DNA of 42,234 nt from Bacteroidales bacterium UBA2861 (lineage in GTDB: Bacteria; Bacteroidota; Bacteroidia; Bacteroidales; UBA932). The translations under genes and the position numbers were made by a program. The stretch is from assembly GCA_002350615.1 (NCBI GenBank), contig DEFD01000007.1, positions 1 to 42,234 of the forward strand. The letters run 5' to 3'. Shown here in pieces: positions 8,524-16,829 of the stretch. Below the pieces are notes generated by a model. The model saw only the letters and a list, made by a program, of their open reading frames with translations, was not told the DNA's origin and ran no database searches. How positions within the stretch are numbered: position 1 is the first letter of the stretch; every line of letters begins with the position of its first letter.

Positions 8524-9354
8524 ATGATAAAGGTAGACAATCTTTCTTTCAGCTATGGCCCGGTGCCATGCCTGGAGAATATTTCCCTTAGTCTCGAAGA
8601 GGGAAAGATCTATGGCCTGCTCGGCGAAAACGGAGTGGGGAAGACCACGCTCCTGACGCTCTTGTGCGGCCTTAAGAAACTTCGCCAGGGGAGTATCGTC
8701 ACCGATGGAGAAATACCTTCGGAGCGGACTCCTTCATTCCTTGAAAACCAGTACTACCTGCCCGACGAAGTGGCTCCGGTAAATTCTACCGCAATCGCCT
8801 TCGCAAGGGAGAGAGGATGCTTCTGGCCCCGCTTCAGCGAACAGAACTTCTGCGCCATCATGGAACTTTTCGAAATGGATATCCATCAGAAAATGAATGC
8901 GATGTCTGCCGGGCAGCTGAAGAAAAGCTATATTTCGTTCGCGCTTGCCTGCAATCCGAAGTACCTTTTCCTGGATGAACCTACGAACGGCCTGGACATC
9001 CCTTCAAAGGCTCAGTTCCGCAAGGCCATCCTGTCCTATACCGCCGAGGATTCCGTCGTTGTGATCTCGACGCACCAGGTAAAGGATCTGGAGAATGTGA
9101 TCGATCCCATAATCATCCTCGACAGGAGGGATGTCCTGCTGAATGCAAGTGTCGCGCAGATAAGCGAAAAGCTCTATTTCGATTATGGCACGACCGTCAA
9201 TGAGGCGAGCATCTACAGCGAAGCCCTTCCCGGAGGACTTATCCAGGTTTACCCCAATACTTCCGGCAGGGAGAGCAAGGTGAATCTCGAAGCCCTTTTC
9301 AATGCGGTACACAACAACAAACAACTCATAAAAGGAATTTTCAGCCATGAATAA
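8524..9354 (+). CDS. ABC transporter ATP-binding protein
   Basis: The 276-residue ATPase has Walker A GENGVGKT (residues 34-41), an ABC signature reading MSAGQLKKSY (about 125-134), Walker B KYLFLDEPTNGLD (about 146-158) and the switch His in STHQVKD (about 182-188). The signature is SAGQ instead of LSGGQ. About 80 C-terminal residues follow the ATPase core. It overlaps the permease gene by 8 nt. An ABC export pair followed by a GntR/YtrA regulator resembles the Ytr/Bcr-type systems of Firmicutes that respond to envelope stress, but the substrate is not predictable here. Confidence 0.88.
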   Translation: MIKVDNLSFSYGPVPCLENISLSLEEGKIYGLLGENGVGKTTLLTLLCGLKKLRQGSIVTDGEIPSERTPSFLENQYYLPDEVAPVNSTAIAFARERGCFWPRFSEQNFCAIMELFEMDIHQKMNAMSAGQLKKSYISFALACNPKYLFLDEPTNGLDIPSKAQFRKAILSYTAEDSVVVISTHQVKDLENVIDPIIILDRRDVLLNASVAQISEKLYFDYGTTVNEASIYSEALPGGLIQVYPNTSGRESKVNLEALFNAVHNNKQLIKGIFSHE

Positions 9355-10156
9355 TACTTTCAATATCAGCAGGTTTTCGAAATATCTTCTTTTCGACCTC
9401 AAGAGCGCCTGGCACAATTCAGGCATCACTATCCTTATCCTTGGCTGTACGCCGGTTTTCATATTCGCCTTCTATGAATTGTTTTCTCTGATATTCGCAC
9501 AGCGTTTCGGATATTTGAATATGGGTGCGGTGATGGCAGGTTACGTCGTATCGTTCATAGTCGCTTTCCTTGCCTTTCCAGTGCGTCATTACGGCGGCCT
9601 GACCGACAAGAAAGAAGGCTCAGCCTGGCTCATGCTGCCGGCGTCCGGATTCGAAAAATTCCTGTCGATGCTGTTGATCAGCTGCGTTGCGGTTCCTGCC
9701 GTATGGCTTGCCACCATGGCAGCCACGGATGGTCTGATGAGCCTTGTTTTCCATTCCAAGTACGGCGGCATGGCTCTCCCCGCCTTGGTTTCAGGTCTGA
9801 ACGAAATCCTTGCGGAAGTTAACGGTGAAACCGGTGTTGAACTCTTCATCGGAGCAAAAACCGGCATTTGGCTTAGCTGGTGCGCCGACATCCTCTTCTT
9901 CACGCTTGCGGCGATTTTCTTCCGCAAGAACAAGATAGTTTACGGTTTCCTTGTGGCATGGGGGATAGGGGTCCTGTTCTCGATTCTGATAGGCCTTTAC
10001 ATCGGGCTTAAAATCGGGAACGGAGTCCAGGTGGAGAGTCTCGACCTTACAGACTTCGCACATTACATGAACCTCTTCATCTTCCTTGCCTATTTTATTG
10101 AATTCGCCGTGCTTGATCTAGCCATCTATTTCAGAATCAAGACCTTAAAACACTAA
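9347..10156 (+). CDS. ABC transporter permease
   Basis: This 269-residue hydrophobic protein has about six predicted membrane helices, including ILILGCTPVFIFAFYELF, MAGYVVSFIVAFLAFP, FLVAWGIGVLFSILIGLYIG and LFIFLAYFIEFAVLDLAIYF. It resembles ABC-2 type permeases and has no ATPase motif. It begins 8 nt before the ATPase gene ends, so translation is probably coupled, and the GntR gene follows after 3 nt. Its partner should be the upstream ATPase; what is moved is unknown. Confidence 0.82.
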   Translation: MNNTFNISRFSKYLLFDLKSAWHNSGITILILGCTPVFIFAFYELFSLIFAQRFGYLNMGAVMAGYVVSFIVAFLAFPVRHYGGLTDKKEGSAWLMLPASGFEKFLSMLLISCVAVPAVWLATMAATDGLMSLVFHSKYGGMALPALVSGLNEILAEVNGETGVELFIGAKTGIWLSWCADILFFTLAAIFFRKNKIVYGFLVAWGIGVLFSILIGLYIGLKIGNGVQVESLDLTDFAHYMNLFIFLAYFIEFAVLDLAIYFRIKTLKH

Positions 10157-10159
10157 GCC

Positions 10160-10510
10160 ATGGAATTTGACAACAACAGGCCGATATACCTTCAGATCCT
10201 TGACCTTTTCTGCGCCAGGGTCCTTTCAGATGAGCTGAAAGAAGAAGACAGGGTCCCTTCCGTAAGGGAATTCGGGGCGCAGATTGGAGTGAATCCCAAC
10301 ACGGTGATGCGGTCCTACGAGAAACTCACCGATATGGGAGTCATATATAATAAACGGGGAATCGGTTATTTTGTAGCCGCCGGAGCTAAAGGCGCGATTA
10401 TTGCAGACCAGAAAAAGCATTTTCTGGAAGACGAACTGCCGGCCGTTGCGCAGAAAGCGAAGCTTCTCGGGATTAGCATTTCTGAATTAATGGATTGTTT
10501 ATCTATTTGA
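10160..10510 (+). CDS. GntR-family regulator, YtrA type
   Basis: The 116-residue protein begins with the YtrA-type opening RPIYLQILDLFCARVLSDEL. It then has the winged-helix motif DRVPSVREFGAQIGVNPNTVMRSYEKLTDMGVI at about residues 33-65 and wing RGIGYFVA near 68-75. Only a short helical tail follows, with no large effector domain, as in the YtrA subfamily. It sits between the ABC genes and the outer-membrane protein gene, 3 nt after the first and 2 nt before the second. The likely role is local control of this operon, acting at the promoter near 8468-8498. Confidence 0.88.
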   Translation: MEFDNNRPIYLQILDLFCARVLSDELKEEDRVPSVREFGAQIGVNPNTVMRSYEKLTDMGVIYNKRGIGYFVAAGAKGAIIADQKKHFLEDELPAVAQKAKLLGISISELMDCLSI

Positions 10511-10512
10511 CA

Positions 10513-12963
10513 ATGAGAAAGTTGATAACTGTTCTCGTGGCTGTCGCCTTGCCTGTTGCAGGCCTCTTCGCCCAGTCGTCCCTCCGAGGAAGAGCGGTAG
10601 AAAAAGACAGCGGCATCCCTGAAGTGGGGGCCGTAGTGAGCGCCGCCAACGCGGCCGGGCAGACGGCGGGCTTCTCCGTCGCCGATTCGAGCGGAGTCTT
10701 TTCGATTGTCCTGCCGGAAGGAGACTATACCGTGACCGTTTCCAGCATGGGCCGCAAGGATGCCGTGAGGAGCGTCAGTCTTGCCTCCGGGGAAATGGAT
10801 CTTGGAGACATAGAACTCGAGACCGACGCCCAGATGCTGAAAGGCGCTACCGTTACCGATCTCAAGACACTCGTGAAGATGGATGCCGACAAGCTGAGCT
10901 ACGATGTCGAAGGAGATGCTGACGCCAAGGCAAGTACGCTTCTGGATATGCTGCGAAAGGTGCCTATGGTGACAGTGGACGCCCAGGACAACATAACGGT
11001 GAACGGCAGCAGCGACTTCAAGATATATGTCGACGGGAAACCGGACCAGATGCTGAGTTCGGACCCCTCCAAGACCCTGAAGAATATTCCGGCTTCCAGC
11101 ATCAAGAATATCGAGGTGATAACCAATCCGGGAGCTAAATACGATGCCGAGGGAACCGGCGGTGTGCTCAATCTGACCACCAACAGAAGTGCGGGCGGAG
11201 CTTCCGCGATACCCGACGGCGTCAACGGAACCGTTTCCACCGGTGTCGATACCCGCGGCGGAGTGAACGGGGGACTCAACCTGAATGCCCGCAAAGGGAA
11301 GTTGAGTTTCGGGACCAATATCTATGCAGGCTATATGCATCATCCTTCCGCAAGCGTGTTGATGGAACGTACGGACGATGCGGGCGCTGTACTGAGGCAG
11401 AATATGGAAGGCTCCTCCTCGTCTCCTTATCTCTGGGGGAGCGCCAGCCTGAGCTATGAAATAGACAGCCTGAATCTTTTATCCGCCCAGATCGGGCTCA
11501 ACCGCTACGGTAACGATAACGATCTGTCCGGGACTACCTCGCTCGAGTCCGGAGGAACCGGGGACTACTCCTATGCCATGCGCAGCAAGAACGGATGGAA
11601 TGGCGGCGGTTTCAAGGGCAGCATCGACTGGCAGCGCATTTCTGCACGTAACAAGGACCGTTATCTCACGCTGTCCTACCGTTATTCCATGAATCCGTCC
11701 AAATCGATGATGGAGCAGAGCTATTCCGACTTTTCCGGTTCTGTCCTTACCATGCCGGCCATCAAGTCGGATCAGGACGACGGTTCGTCGGAACACACCG
11801 TCCAGGCGGACTACACAACACCTCTCTTCAAAGGACATGAACTTAATTTCGGAGCCAAGTACATTTTCAGGCACAACCGCGCGGACGACCTGTATTTTAT
11901 CGACGGTGTCAAGAATGACGAAAGCAGTTCCGAGTATCATCACTACAACAACATAGCCGCCGCGTATGCGGAGTATAAGGCCGTTTTCGGAAAGTTTACC
12001 GCCACGGGAGGTTTCCGTTACGAGTACACCTGGCAGCGGGTGGATTTCGCCGGGGCGTCCGACAAGAACTTCGACGCCCGTTTCGGAAGTCCGGTCCCCA
12101 ACCTCAGCCTGCAGTACAATATCGGCCAGGGCCAGAATCTTGCCTTTACATGGAACCTTCGCATCCGCAGGCCTGGAATATGGGTGCTCAATCCTTTCGT
12201 GGAGCGCACCCCGGTCAGCCTCAGCTATGGCAATTCCGACATCAAGCCTGCTAATACCCACAGGCTGGAGGCCAAATACAACTTCTTCAATCCCAAGTGG
12301 GTGGTGAGCGCAAGGGCAAATTACCAATTCTGCAACGACGGAATCAGCTCCTACAGTTTTACGGATGCGGACAATCTTCTCAATACCACCTACGGGAACA
12401 TCCTCCGCCAGCATAGGGCGGGGGCTGGTGCCTACATCAATTGGAATGCAAGCAAGAAGACGAGGATTTACAGCAACCTCTGGTGCGGATATGTCAATCT
12501 GGAGGCCGATAAACAGGACCTTTCCAACAGCGGCTGGGAAAGCTATGCCTCTCTCGGTTTCCAGCAAACCCTGCCCTGGGATCTCAGGCTGTCTTCCAAT
12601 TTCTGGTGGTCCACGGACGACGTGAATCTCCAGGGCTGGAGCGGCGACGATTCATTCCTGAGCCTCGGCCTTACGAAATCTTTCCTCGAAGACAGGCTGA
12701 ACCTGAGCCTTATGGGAATGACGAATGTCAGCAAAGGAAAAGCACGCTTCGAGGAATATAGCGAAGGTGCCGGTTTCACGATGATGTCGACCACGAAGAT
12801 TCCGCTTCGTTCCATACGCTTCGAAATCAGCTGGCGTTTCGGCAGGCAGGGAATCAGCGTCAAGCGTACCAACAAGACTATCAGCAATGACGATATAGAG
12901 GAAGGGTCCAGGAGCGGAGCCATCAGCGGTGTAGAATCTCCCGGTGAAGATTCCGGCGACTAG
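10513..12963 (+). CDS. Outer-membrane beta-barrel protein with CarboxypepD_reg domain
   Basis: An 816-residue protein with signal peptide (MRKLITVLVAVALPVAGLFAQ). A CarboxypepD_reg-like beta-sandwich follows (about 25-105), then a plug-like region (about 110-235) with LLDMLRKVPMVTVD, IYVDGKPDQM, IKNIEVITNPGAKYDAEGTGG and VLNLTT. The rest is a long Tyr/Trp/Asn-rich barrel (PF14905-like OMP_b-brl). It is related to TonB-dependent receptors, but no TonB box is obvious. An in-frame ATG 18 nt upstream overlaps the GntR gene; the start at 10513 gives the clean signal peptide. The last 41 nt overlap the convergent GSCFA gene. With the upstream ABC pair it may form an envelope transport or stress module; the substrate is unknown. 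Confidence 0.82.
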   Translation: MRKLITVLVAVALPVAGLFAQSSLRGRAVEKDSGIPEVGAVVSAANAAGQTAGFSVADSSGVFSIVLPEGDYTVTVSSMGRKDAVRSVSLASGEMDLGDIELETDAQMLKGATVTDLKTLVKMDADKLSYDVEGDADAKASTLLDMLRKVPMVTVDAQDNITVNGSSDFKIYVDGKPDQMLSSDPSKTLKNIPASSIKNIEVITNPGAKYDAEGTGGVLNLTTNRSAGGASAIPDGVNGTVSTGVDTRGGVNGGLNLNARKGKLSFGTNIYAGYMHHPSASVLMERTDDAGAVLRQNMEGSSSSPYLWGSASLSYEIDSLNLLSAQIGLNRYGNDNDLSGTTSLESGGTGDYSYAMRSKNGWNGGGFKGSIDWQRISARNKDRYLTLSYRYSMNPSKSMMEQSYSDFSGSVLTMPAIKSDQDDGSSEHTVQADYTTPLFKGHELNFGAKYIFRHNRADDLYFIDGVKNDESSSEYHHYNNIAAAYAEYKAVFGKFTATGGFRYEYTWQRVDFAGASDKNFDARFGSPVPNLSLQYNIGQGQNLAFTWNLRIRRPGIWVLNPFVERTPVSLSYGNSDIKPANTHRLEAKYNFFNPKWVVSARANYQFCNDGISSYSFTDADNLLNTTYGNILRQHRAGAGAYINWNASKKTRIYSNLWCGYVNLEADKQDLSNSGWESYASLGFQQTLPWDLRLSSNFWWSTDDVNLQGWSGDDSFLSLGLTKSFLEDRLNLSLMGMTNVSKGKARFEEYSEGAGFTMMSTTKIPLRSIRFEISWRFGRQGISVKRTNKTISNDDIEEGSRSGAISGVESPGEDSGD

Positions 12964-13828
12964 CCTTTTCGTTCAGCCTTATTTGTCCATGGAGTTCGTC
13001 AGGAATGGCGGACTCCATGAATTTTTGCCAGATTATATCTACGGCAAGGGAAGACGGATGCACAAGGTCTTCCGCGAAAAACCTGTAGTCCCGGAGTTCG
13101 TCCAGAAGGATTTCGAAGGCGGGGAAATATGCGCAGGAATACCTGCCGTTCTCTTTTGCCAGGACCTGTTCGAGCGCAAGATGAAGCCTGGCCTTTGACA
13201 GGGTGTTCTCATGCGCCCCTTCGGCGAGATGCCGTATCGGACTTATGGTGAAGATGAATTCTTTGTCCGGATTCGATTCCACCAGCCTTTCCAGCACGGC
13301 CGCAATCTGCCTCAGGTCGAGCATTTCGTGACTGAACTCGGACGCAGGCCGCTTCAGGCAGTTGGCGACAATCTCGCCGCTCTCCACCAGTCTCCAGACC
13401 TTTGCGGTCCCGAGGCTTACGATTACCTTGTTGCAGCCCTTCCAGAATTCCGAAGCTTCAGCGAGTTCCTTGTTGGCATTGTCGAGAAACTCCTTTTCAC
13501 TGCCCCTGGCAAATCTGGTATGATGCCACCAGGAGCACACCAGGCCGGCTCCGGCGCCCATCTGTACGCAATCCTCTGAAGTGAATCCGGCGCCGCCTGC
13601 ATCCTTTAGGCCGGCCTTAGCCGCTGCGCCGAGACGGGCGGCGGCGTTCGCGATGGATACCGGGTTATAAAGGGTACCGAAGGGGTTCACGCAGACAGAG
13701 AATCCCGCATCTGAAAGTTTCGCGCCTATATTGTCGGCGAAGCAGCTTCCAAGCACCATTATCCTGTCCTGGAATCCCAGGCTTATGTCCAGCCTGCCGG
13801 GCTCTACCGTCGTAGATAATTTCAACAT
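12923..13828 (-). CDS. GSCFA domain protein
   Basis: The 301-residue protein contains the motif naming the GSCFA family, LGSCFADNIGAKL (about residues 25-37), then VNPFGTLYNPVSIANA. Later blocks are VIVSLGTAKVW, FIFTISPIRHL (about 195-205) and FFAEDLVHPSSLAVDIIWQKF. The Ser in GSCFA and the late Asp/His (DLVHP) resemble the catalytic layout of SGNH/GDSL hydrolases, so an esterase or acyl-transferring activity is plausible but unproven. No signal peptide is seen, so a cytoplasmic location is likely. The 3' end overlaps the convergent outer-membrane protein gene by 41 nt. The start codon is only 4 nt from a TATTTTTG box. Confidence 0.88.
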   Translation of the reverse strand: MLKLSTTVEPGRLDISLGFQDRIMVLGSCFADNIGAKLSDAGFSVCVNPFGTLYNPVSIANAAARLGAAAKAGLKDAGGAGFTSEDCVQMGAGAGLVCSWWHHTRFARGSEKEFLDNANKELAEASEFWKGCNKVIVSLGTAKVWRLVESGEIVANCLKRPASEFSHEMLDLRQIAAVLERLVESNPDKEFIFTISPIRHLAEGAHENTLSKARLHLALEQVLAKENGRYSCAYFPAFEILLDELRDYRFFAEDLVHPSSLAVDIIWQKFMESAIPDELHGQIRLNEKASRRNLHREILHR

Positions 13829-13832
13829 AGTG

Positions 13833-13840
13833 CAAAAATA
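13833..13840 (-). promoter_or_regulatory. TAnnTTTG box for the GSCFA gene
   Basis: On the minus strand TATTTTTG is followed by CACT and then ATG. Only 4 nt separate box and start codon, so transcription should begin at or next to the ATG. It lies back to back with a plus-strand box at 13843-13850. Confidence 0.6.
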
Positions 13841-13842
13841 GT

Positions 13843-13850
13843 TATATTTG
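13843..13850 (+). promoter_or_regulatory. TAnnTTTG box for the gene at 13868
   Basis: TATATTTG lies 17 nt before the ATG at 13868. The two divergent boxes are separated by 2 nt in a 39-nt intergenic gap, so the two transcripts may exclude each other. Confidence 0.6.
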
Positions 13851-13867
13851 ACGAGTTTTTCAGTTTT

Positions 13868-15064
13868 ATGAAGAAATTGGCCCTACTTGCATTCCTGTTG
13901 CTTCCCTCCATTCTCAAGGGACAGGACAGCAGCTATGTGGCTCCGGCGCTTGCATTTCAGGAATTCAATAATCCCAGGCTTGAGTACGGACTGGATTTCC
14001 TCTTCCATTTCGACAACAGGGAATTCGATTATCCAAATGGCAAATATATGCGCTCTTCCACGATCTTCGCGGTAGTGGGGGCTCCTACGATCGGATTCAG
14101 TATCCAGCAGGGAGACGATGCGAACCACAGGTTCAATCTCGGCTTCGACTACTACAGGGAGATGGGCGCCGGAAGCGATATCGCTAACGATGCCAAAGAG
14201 GTGATAATCAACTATGACTTCCATAAGCGTTTCAAGAACGGGGCCTTGTTCGAGGCAGTGGCCGGAATCCTTCCCCGCCATTATATGGAAGGTGAATACA
14301 GCGAAGTGTTTTTCACGGATTCCCTCCTGTTCTACGACCACAACCTCGACGGAGCCATTCTGAAGTACATGACCAGGAACTTCTACACCGAGATAGGTGC
14401 GGACTGGATGGGCAAGGCGGGGGAGACCCGCAAGGAACGCTTCCAACTCTTCTTTGCGGGCGACTGGATCGCCAAACACTGGATGAAACTTGGTTATGCC
14501 GGAACTTTCTATCATTATGCAGGCAGCAAGCGGGCCCCGGGCGTCGTGGACAACCACATGCTGCAGGCCTATGTGGAATTCGACGCCGGCAAACTGACGA
14601 GGCTTCAGGAACTTTCGATAAAAGCATCGCCCCTGCTGAGCTACCAGTACGACAGGGAGCGCGACAGCGGACCAAGGTTCCCTGTGGGAGGGGAAATAGT
14701 GCTCACCACGCGCAACTGGAATGTATGGATGCAGAATACCCTCTATTTCGGTGACAATCTGATGCCTTACTATTACGGGCTGGACCTTGGCGGAAATCCC
14801 TATGCGGGGAACCTCTACCTCGGTTCTCCCTTCTACCGCAAATTCTACGACCTTCTCGAGTTTTACTGGGAACCGAAAATTTCGGAGTACCTGCGTTTCA
14901 GGGCCTCGGCCCGCTTCCATTTCGATGAAGGAGGTTTCATGGGCTGCCAGCAGAAACTTTCCCTGTACCTGAACCTGGACGCCTTCAAGCATCCCGGATG
15001 GGGCGCCGGACGCATCGGAAAGACCAGAAGCGAAAAGATTTTCCGGACATCCTATATGCTTTAA
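13868..15064 (+). CDS. Predicted outer-membrane or secreted beta-rich protein of unknown function
   Basis: I do not recognise this 398-residue protein. It has a signal peptide (MKKLALLAFLLLPSILKG, likely cut before QDSS). It is rich in aromatic residues in alternating patterns, for example LEYGLDFLFHFDNREFDY, FNLGFDYYREMGAG and RNFYTEIGADWMG, which suggest amphipathic beta strands of a barrel. The C-terminus KIFRTSYML is not a textbook barrel-terminal signature, so the location is uncertain. The 5'-nucleotidase-like gene follows after 25 nt on the same strand. No enzymatic motif is visible. Confidence 0.65.
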   Translation: MKKLALLAFLLLPSILKGQDSSYVAPALAFQEFNNPRLEYGLDFLFHFDNREFDYPNGKYMRSSTIFAVVGAPTIGFSIQQGDDANHRFNLGFDYYREMGAGSDIANDAKEVIINYDFHKRFKNGALFEAVAGILPRHYMEGEYSEVFFTDSLLFYDHNLDGAILKYMTRNFYTEIGADWMGKAGETRKERFQLFFAGDWIAKHWMKLGYAGTFYHYAGSKRAPGVVDNHMLQAYVEFDAGKLTRLQELSIKASPLLSYQYDRERDSGPRFPVGGEIVLTTRNWNVWMQNTLYFGDNLMPYYYGLDLGGNPYAGNLYLGSPFYRKFYDLLEFYWEPKISEYLRFRASARFHFDEGGFMGCQQKLSLYLNLDAFKHPGWGAGRIGKTRSEKIFRTSYML

Positions 15065-15089
15065 GACAAAAAAGCAGTATCTTTATGCT

Positions 15090-16829
15090 ATGAAACGCAT
15101 ATCTGCTTTTACTGTATTCGCCGCTGTGCTGATCATTGCCTCCTGCAGCGGCAGAGACGGTCTTCATAATCTCACAATACTCGCAACTGACGATGTACAC
15201 GCGGCATGGTTCGATTCCACGTACTCCGGCGGAACAAGGACCAGCCTTTTTGCCGTAAACAGCTATGTGGACAGCGTGAGAAAGGCGGACGGCGCGCAGA
15301 ACGTGCTGCTCATCGATGCCGGTGACTGCCTTCAGGGAGACGAGGCCGCCTATTATTACAATTATGTCGATACCTTGTCCGAGCATCTTTTCGTAAGGCT
15401 CATGGACTATATGGGATACGATGCCATAGCAGTGGGCAACCACGATATCGAAACCGGGCATCCGGTGTATGACAGGGTTACCGCCCAGTTGGAAAAGCGT
15501 GGGATACCCTTCCTTGCGGGAAACGCCTTCCGGACGGATAACGGCAAGACTTACTGGCCTGCCTACAAGGTCTTCAGGCGCGGGGGAATGAAGGTGCTCG
15601 TCATCGGCTATACCAATCCGAACATAAAGGCCTGGCTGGACGAAAGCATCTGGTCCGGTATCCGTTTCGAGAGTCTGCATACCCTTGCTCAGAAGGATGT
15701 GGACAGGCTGAAGAAAAAGACGAAGCCGGACGTGACCATACTTGCCATACATTCCGGAACCGGTCGCGGCGACGGAAGTCAGATTGAGAATCAGGCGCTT
15801 GATCTGTATCAAAGCCTGAAAGGAGTGGATTTCGTCTTATGTGCCCACGACCACAGGCAGACTACAAGGCAGAGTGACAGCATCGCCCTCATCAATACGG
15901 GCAACAGGGCCAAATTCCTCGGAATAGGGAAGATCAGCCTTAATATCGAAAAGGGGAAGGTGACATCGCGCAGCCTTTCCGCAGGTTTGATTCCAGTTGA
16001 CAGGAAAAAGGTTGATACCGCCATGCGGGACTTCTTCCGCAAGGACTTCGAAACCGTCAAGGCATTCTCCCTTCACGAGGTTGGGATGCTGGACAGGGAT
16101 ATCTTCACGAGGGATGCATACAGGGGGATGAGCGACTATGTAAGCCTTGTTCACACCGTGCAGCTGGCTGCAAGCGGGGCTGACCTGTCCTTCGCCGCGC
16201 CTCTAAGCTACAATGGGAAGATTCCGGCCGGAGTGCTGCGTTTCAGCGACATGTTCACCATCTATCCCTTCGAGAACAGCCTCTTTACCGTGGAAATGAG
16301 TGGACGGGAAATCAAGGATTATCTCGAGTATTCCTACGACAAATGGCTGGCTGAACCGGAGGATGAGCACACGCTGAGGATATTGAAGAGGGAAGACCCA
16401 CGCAACAATCAGAGCGGATGGTCCTTTGCAAACCGTTTCTACAACTTCGATTCGGCGGCCGGAATCAATTATACCGTGGATGTCACGAAGCGGGCCGGCG
16501 AACGTGTCAGGATTCTCGGATTCGCGGACGGACGCAGTTTCGATTCCGAAGCTGGCTATAAGGTGGCGATGACCTCATACCGGGCCAGCGGCGGTGGCGG
16601 GCTTCTCACCCATGGCGCAGGTATCCCGGAAGGGGATATCGACGGGCGCGTGAGCGGCCGCTATCCTGAAATCCGCGAACTCATATACGGATTCATCTCG
16701 GACAAAGGCCTTGTGGACCATGAGACCATGGAAAACCGCAAGGTGTTGGGTGAATGGAAGTTCGTCCCGGAAAACCTTGCCGCCGAGGGCCTCTCCCGGG
16801 ATATGGAACTGTTGTTCGGGAAACCCTAA
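15090..16829 (+). CDS. 5'-nucleotidase/UshA-like metallophosphatase lipoprotein
   Basis: A 579-residue lipoprotein (MKRISAFTVFAAVLIIASC, lipobox Cys 19) with the two-domain layout of the 5'-nucleotidase/2',3'-cyclic phosphodiesterase family. Metal-binding motifs are TDDVHAAWF (about 33-41), IDAGDCLQGD (about 73-82), GNHDIETG (about 116-123), IHSGTG and CAHDHRQT (about 251-258). The C-terminal half (PLSYNGKIPAGVLRFSDMFTIYPFENSLFTVEMSGREI) is the substrate-binding 5_nucleotid_C domain. The first motif is DDVHA instead of the common NDxHG. It probably removes phosphate from nucleotides in the periplasm. A near-consensus TATCTTTA box ends 4 nt before the ATG. The stop overlaps the ffh stop by 4 nt. 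Confidence 0.85.
   Translation: MKRISAFTVFAAVLIIASCSGRDGLHNLTILATDDVHAAWFDSTYSGGTRTSLFAVNSYVDSVRKADGAQNVLLIDAGDCLQGDEAAYYYNYVDTLSEHLFVRLMDYMGYDAIAVGNHDIETGHPVYDRVTAQLEKRGIPFLAGNAFRTDNGKTYWPAYKVFRRGGMKVLVIGYTNPNIKAWLDESIWSGIRFESLHTLAQKDVDRLKKKTKPDVTILAIHSGTGRGDGSQIENQALDLYQSLKGVDFVLCAHDHRQTTRQSDSIALINTGNRAKFLGIGKISLNIEKGKVTSRSLSAGLIPVDRKKVDTAMRDFFRKDFETVKAFSLHEVGMLDRDIFTRDAYRGMSDYVSLVHTVQLAASGADLSFAAPLSYNGKIPAGVLRFSDMFTIYPFENSLFTVEMSGREIKDYLEYSYDKWLAEPEDEHTLRILKREDPRNNQSGWSFANRFYNFDSAAGINYTVDVTKRAGERVRILGFADGRSFDSEAGYKVAMTSYRASGGGGLLTHGAGIPEGDIDGRVSGRYPEIRELIYGFISDKGLVDHETMENRKVLGEWKFVPENLAAEGLSRDMELLFGKP

Noticed and set aside
11479..12567. Minus-strand open frame of 362 codons opposite the outer-membrane barrel gene
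   Set aside because: Antisense shadow of a well-supported gene, without promoter box or known motif.
13883..14992. Minus-strand open frame of 369 codons opposite the unrecognised secreted protein
   Set aside because: The plus-strand frame has a signal peptide, a promoter box and strand-like periodicity; the minus frame has none.
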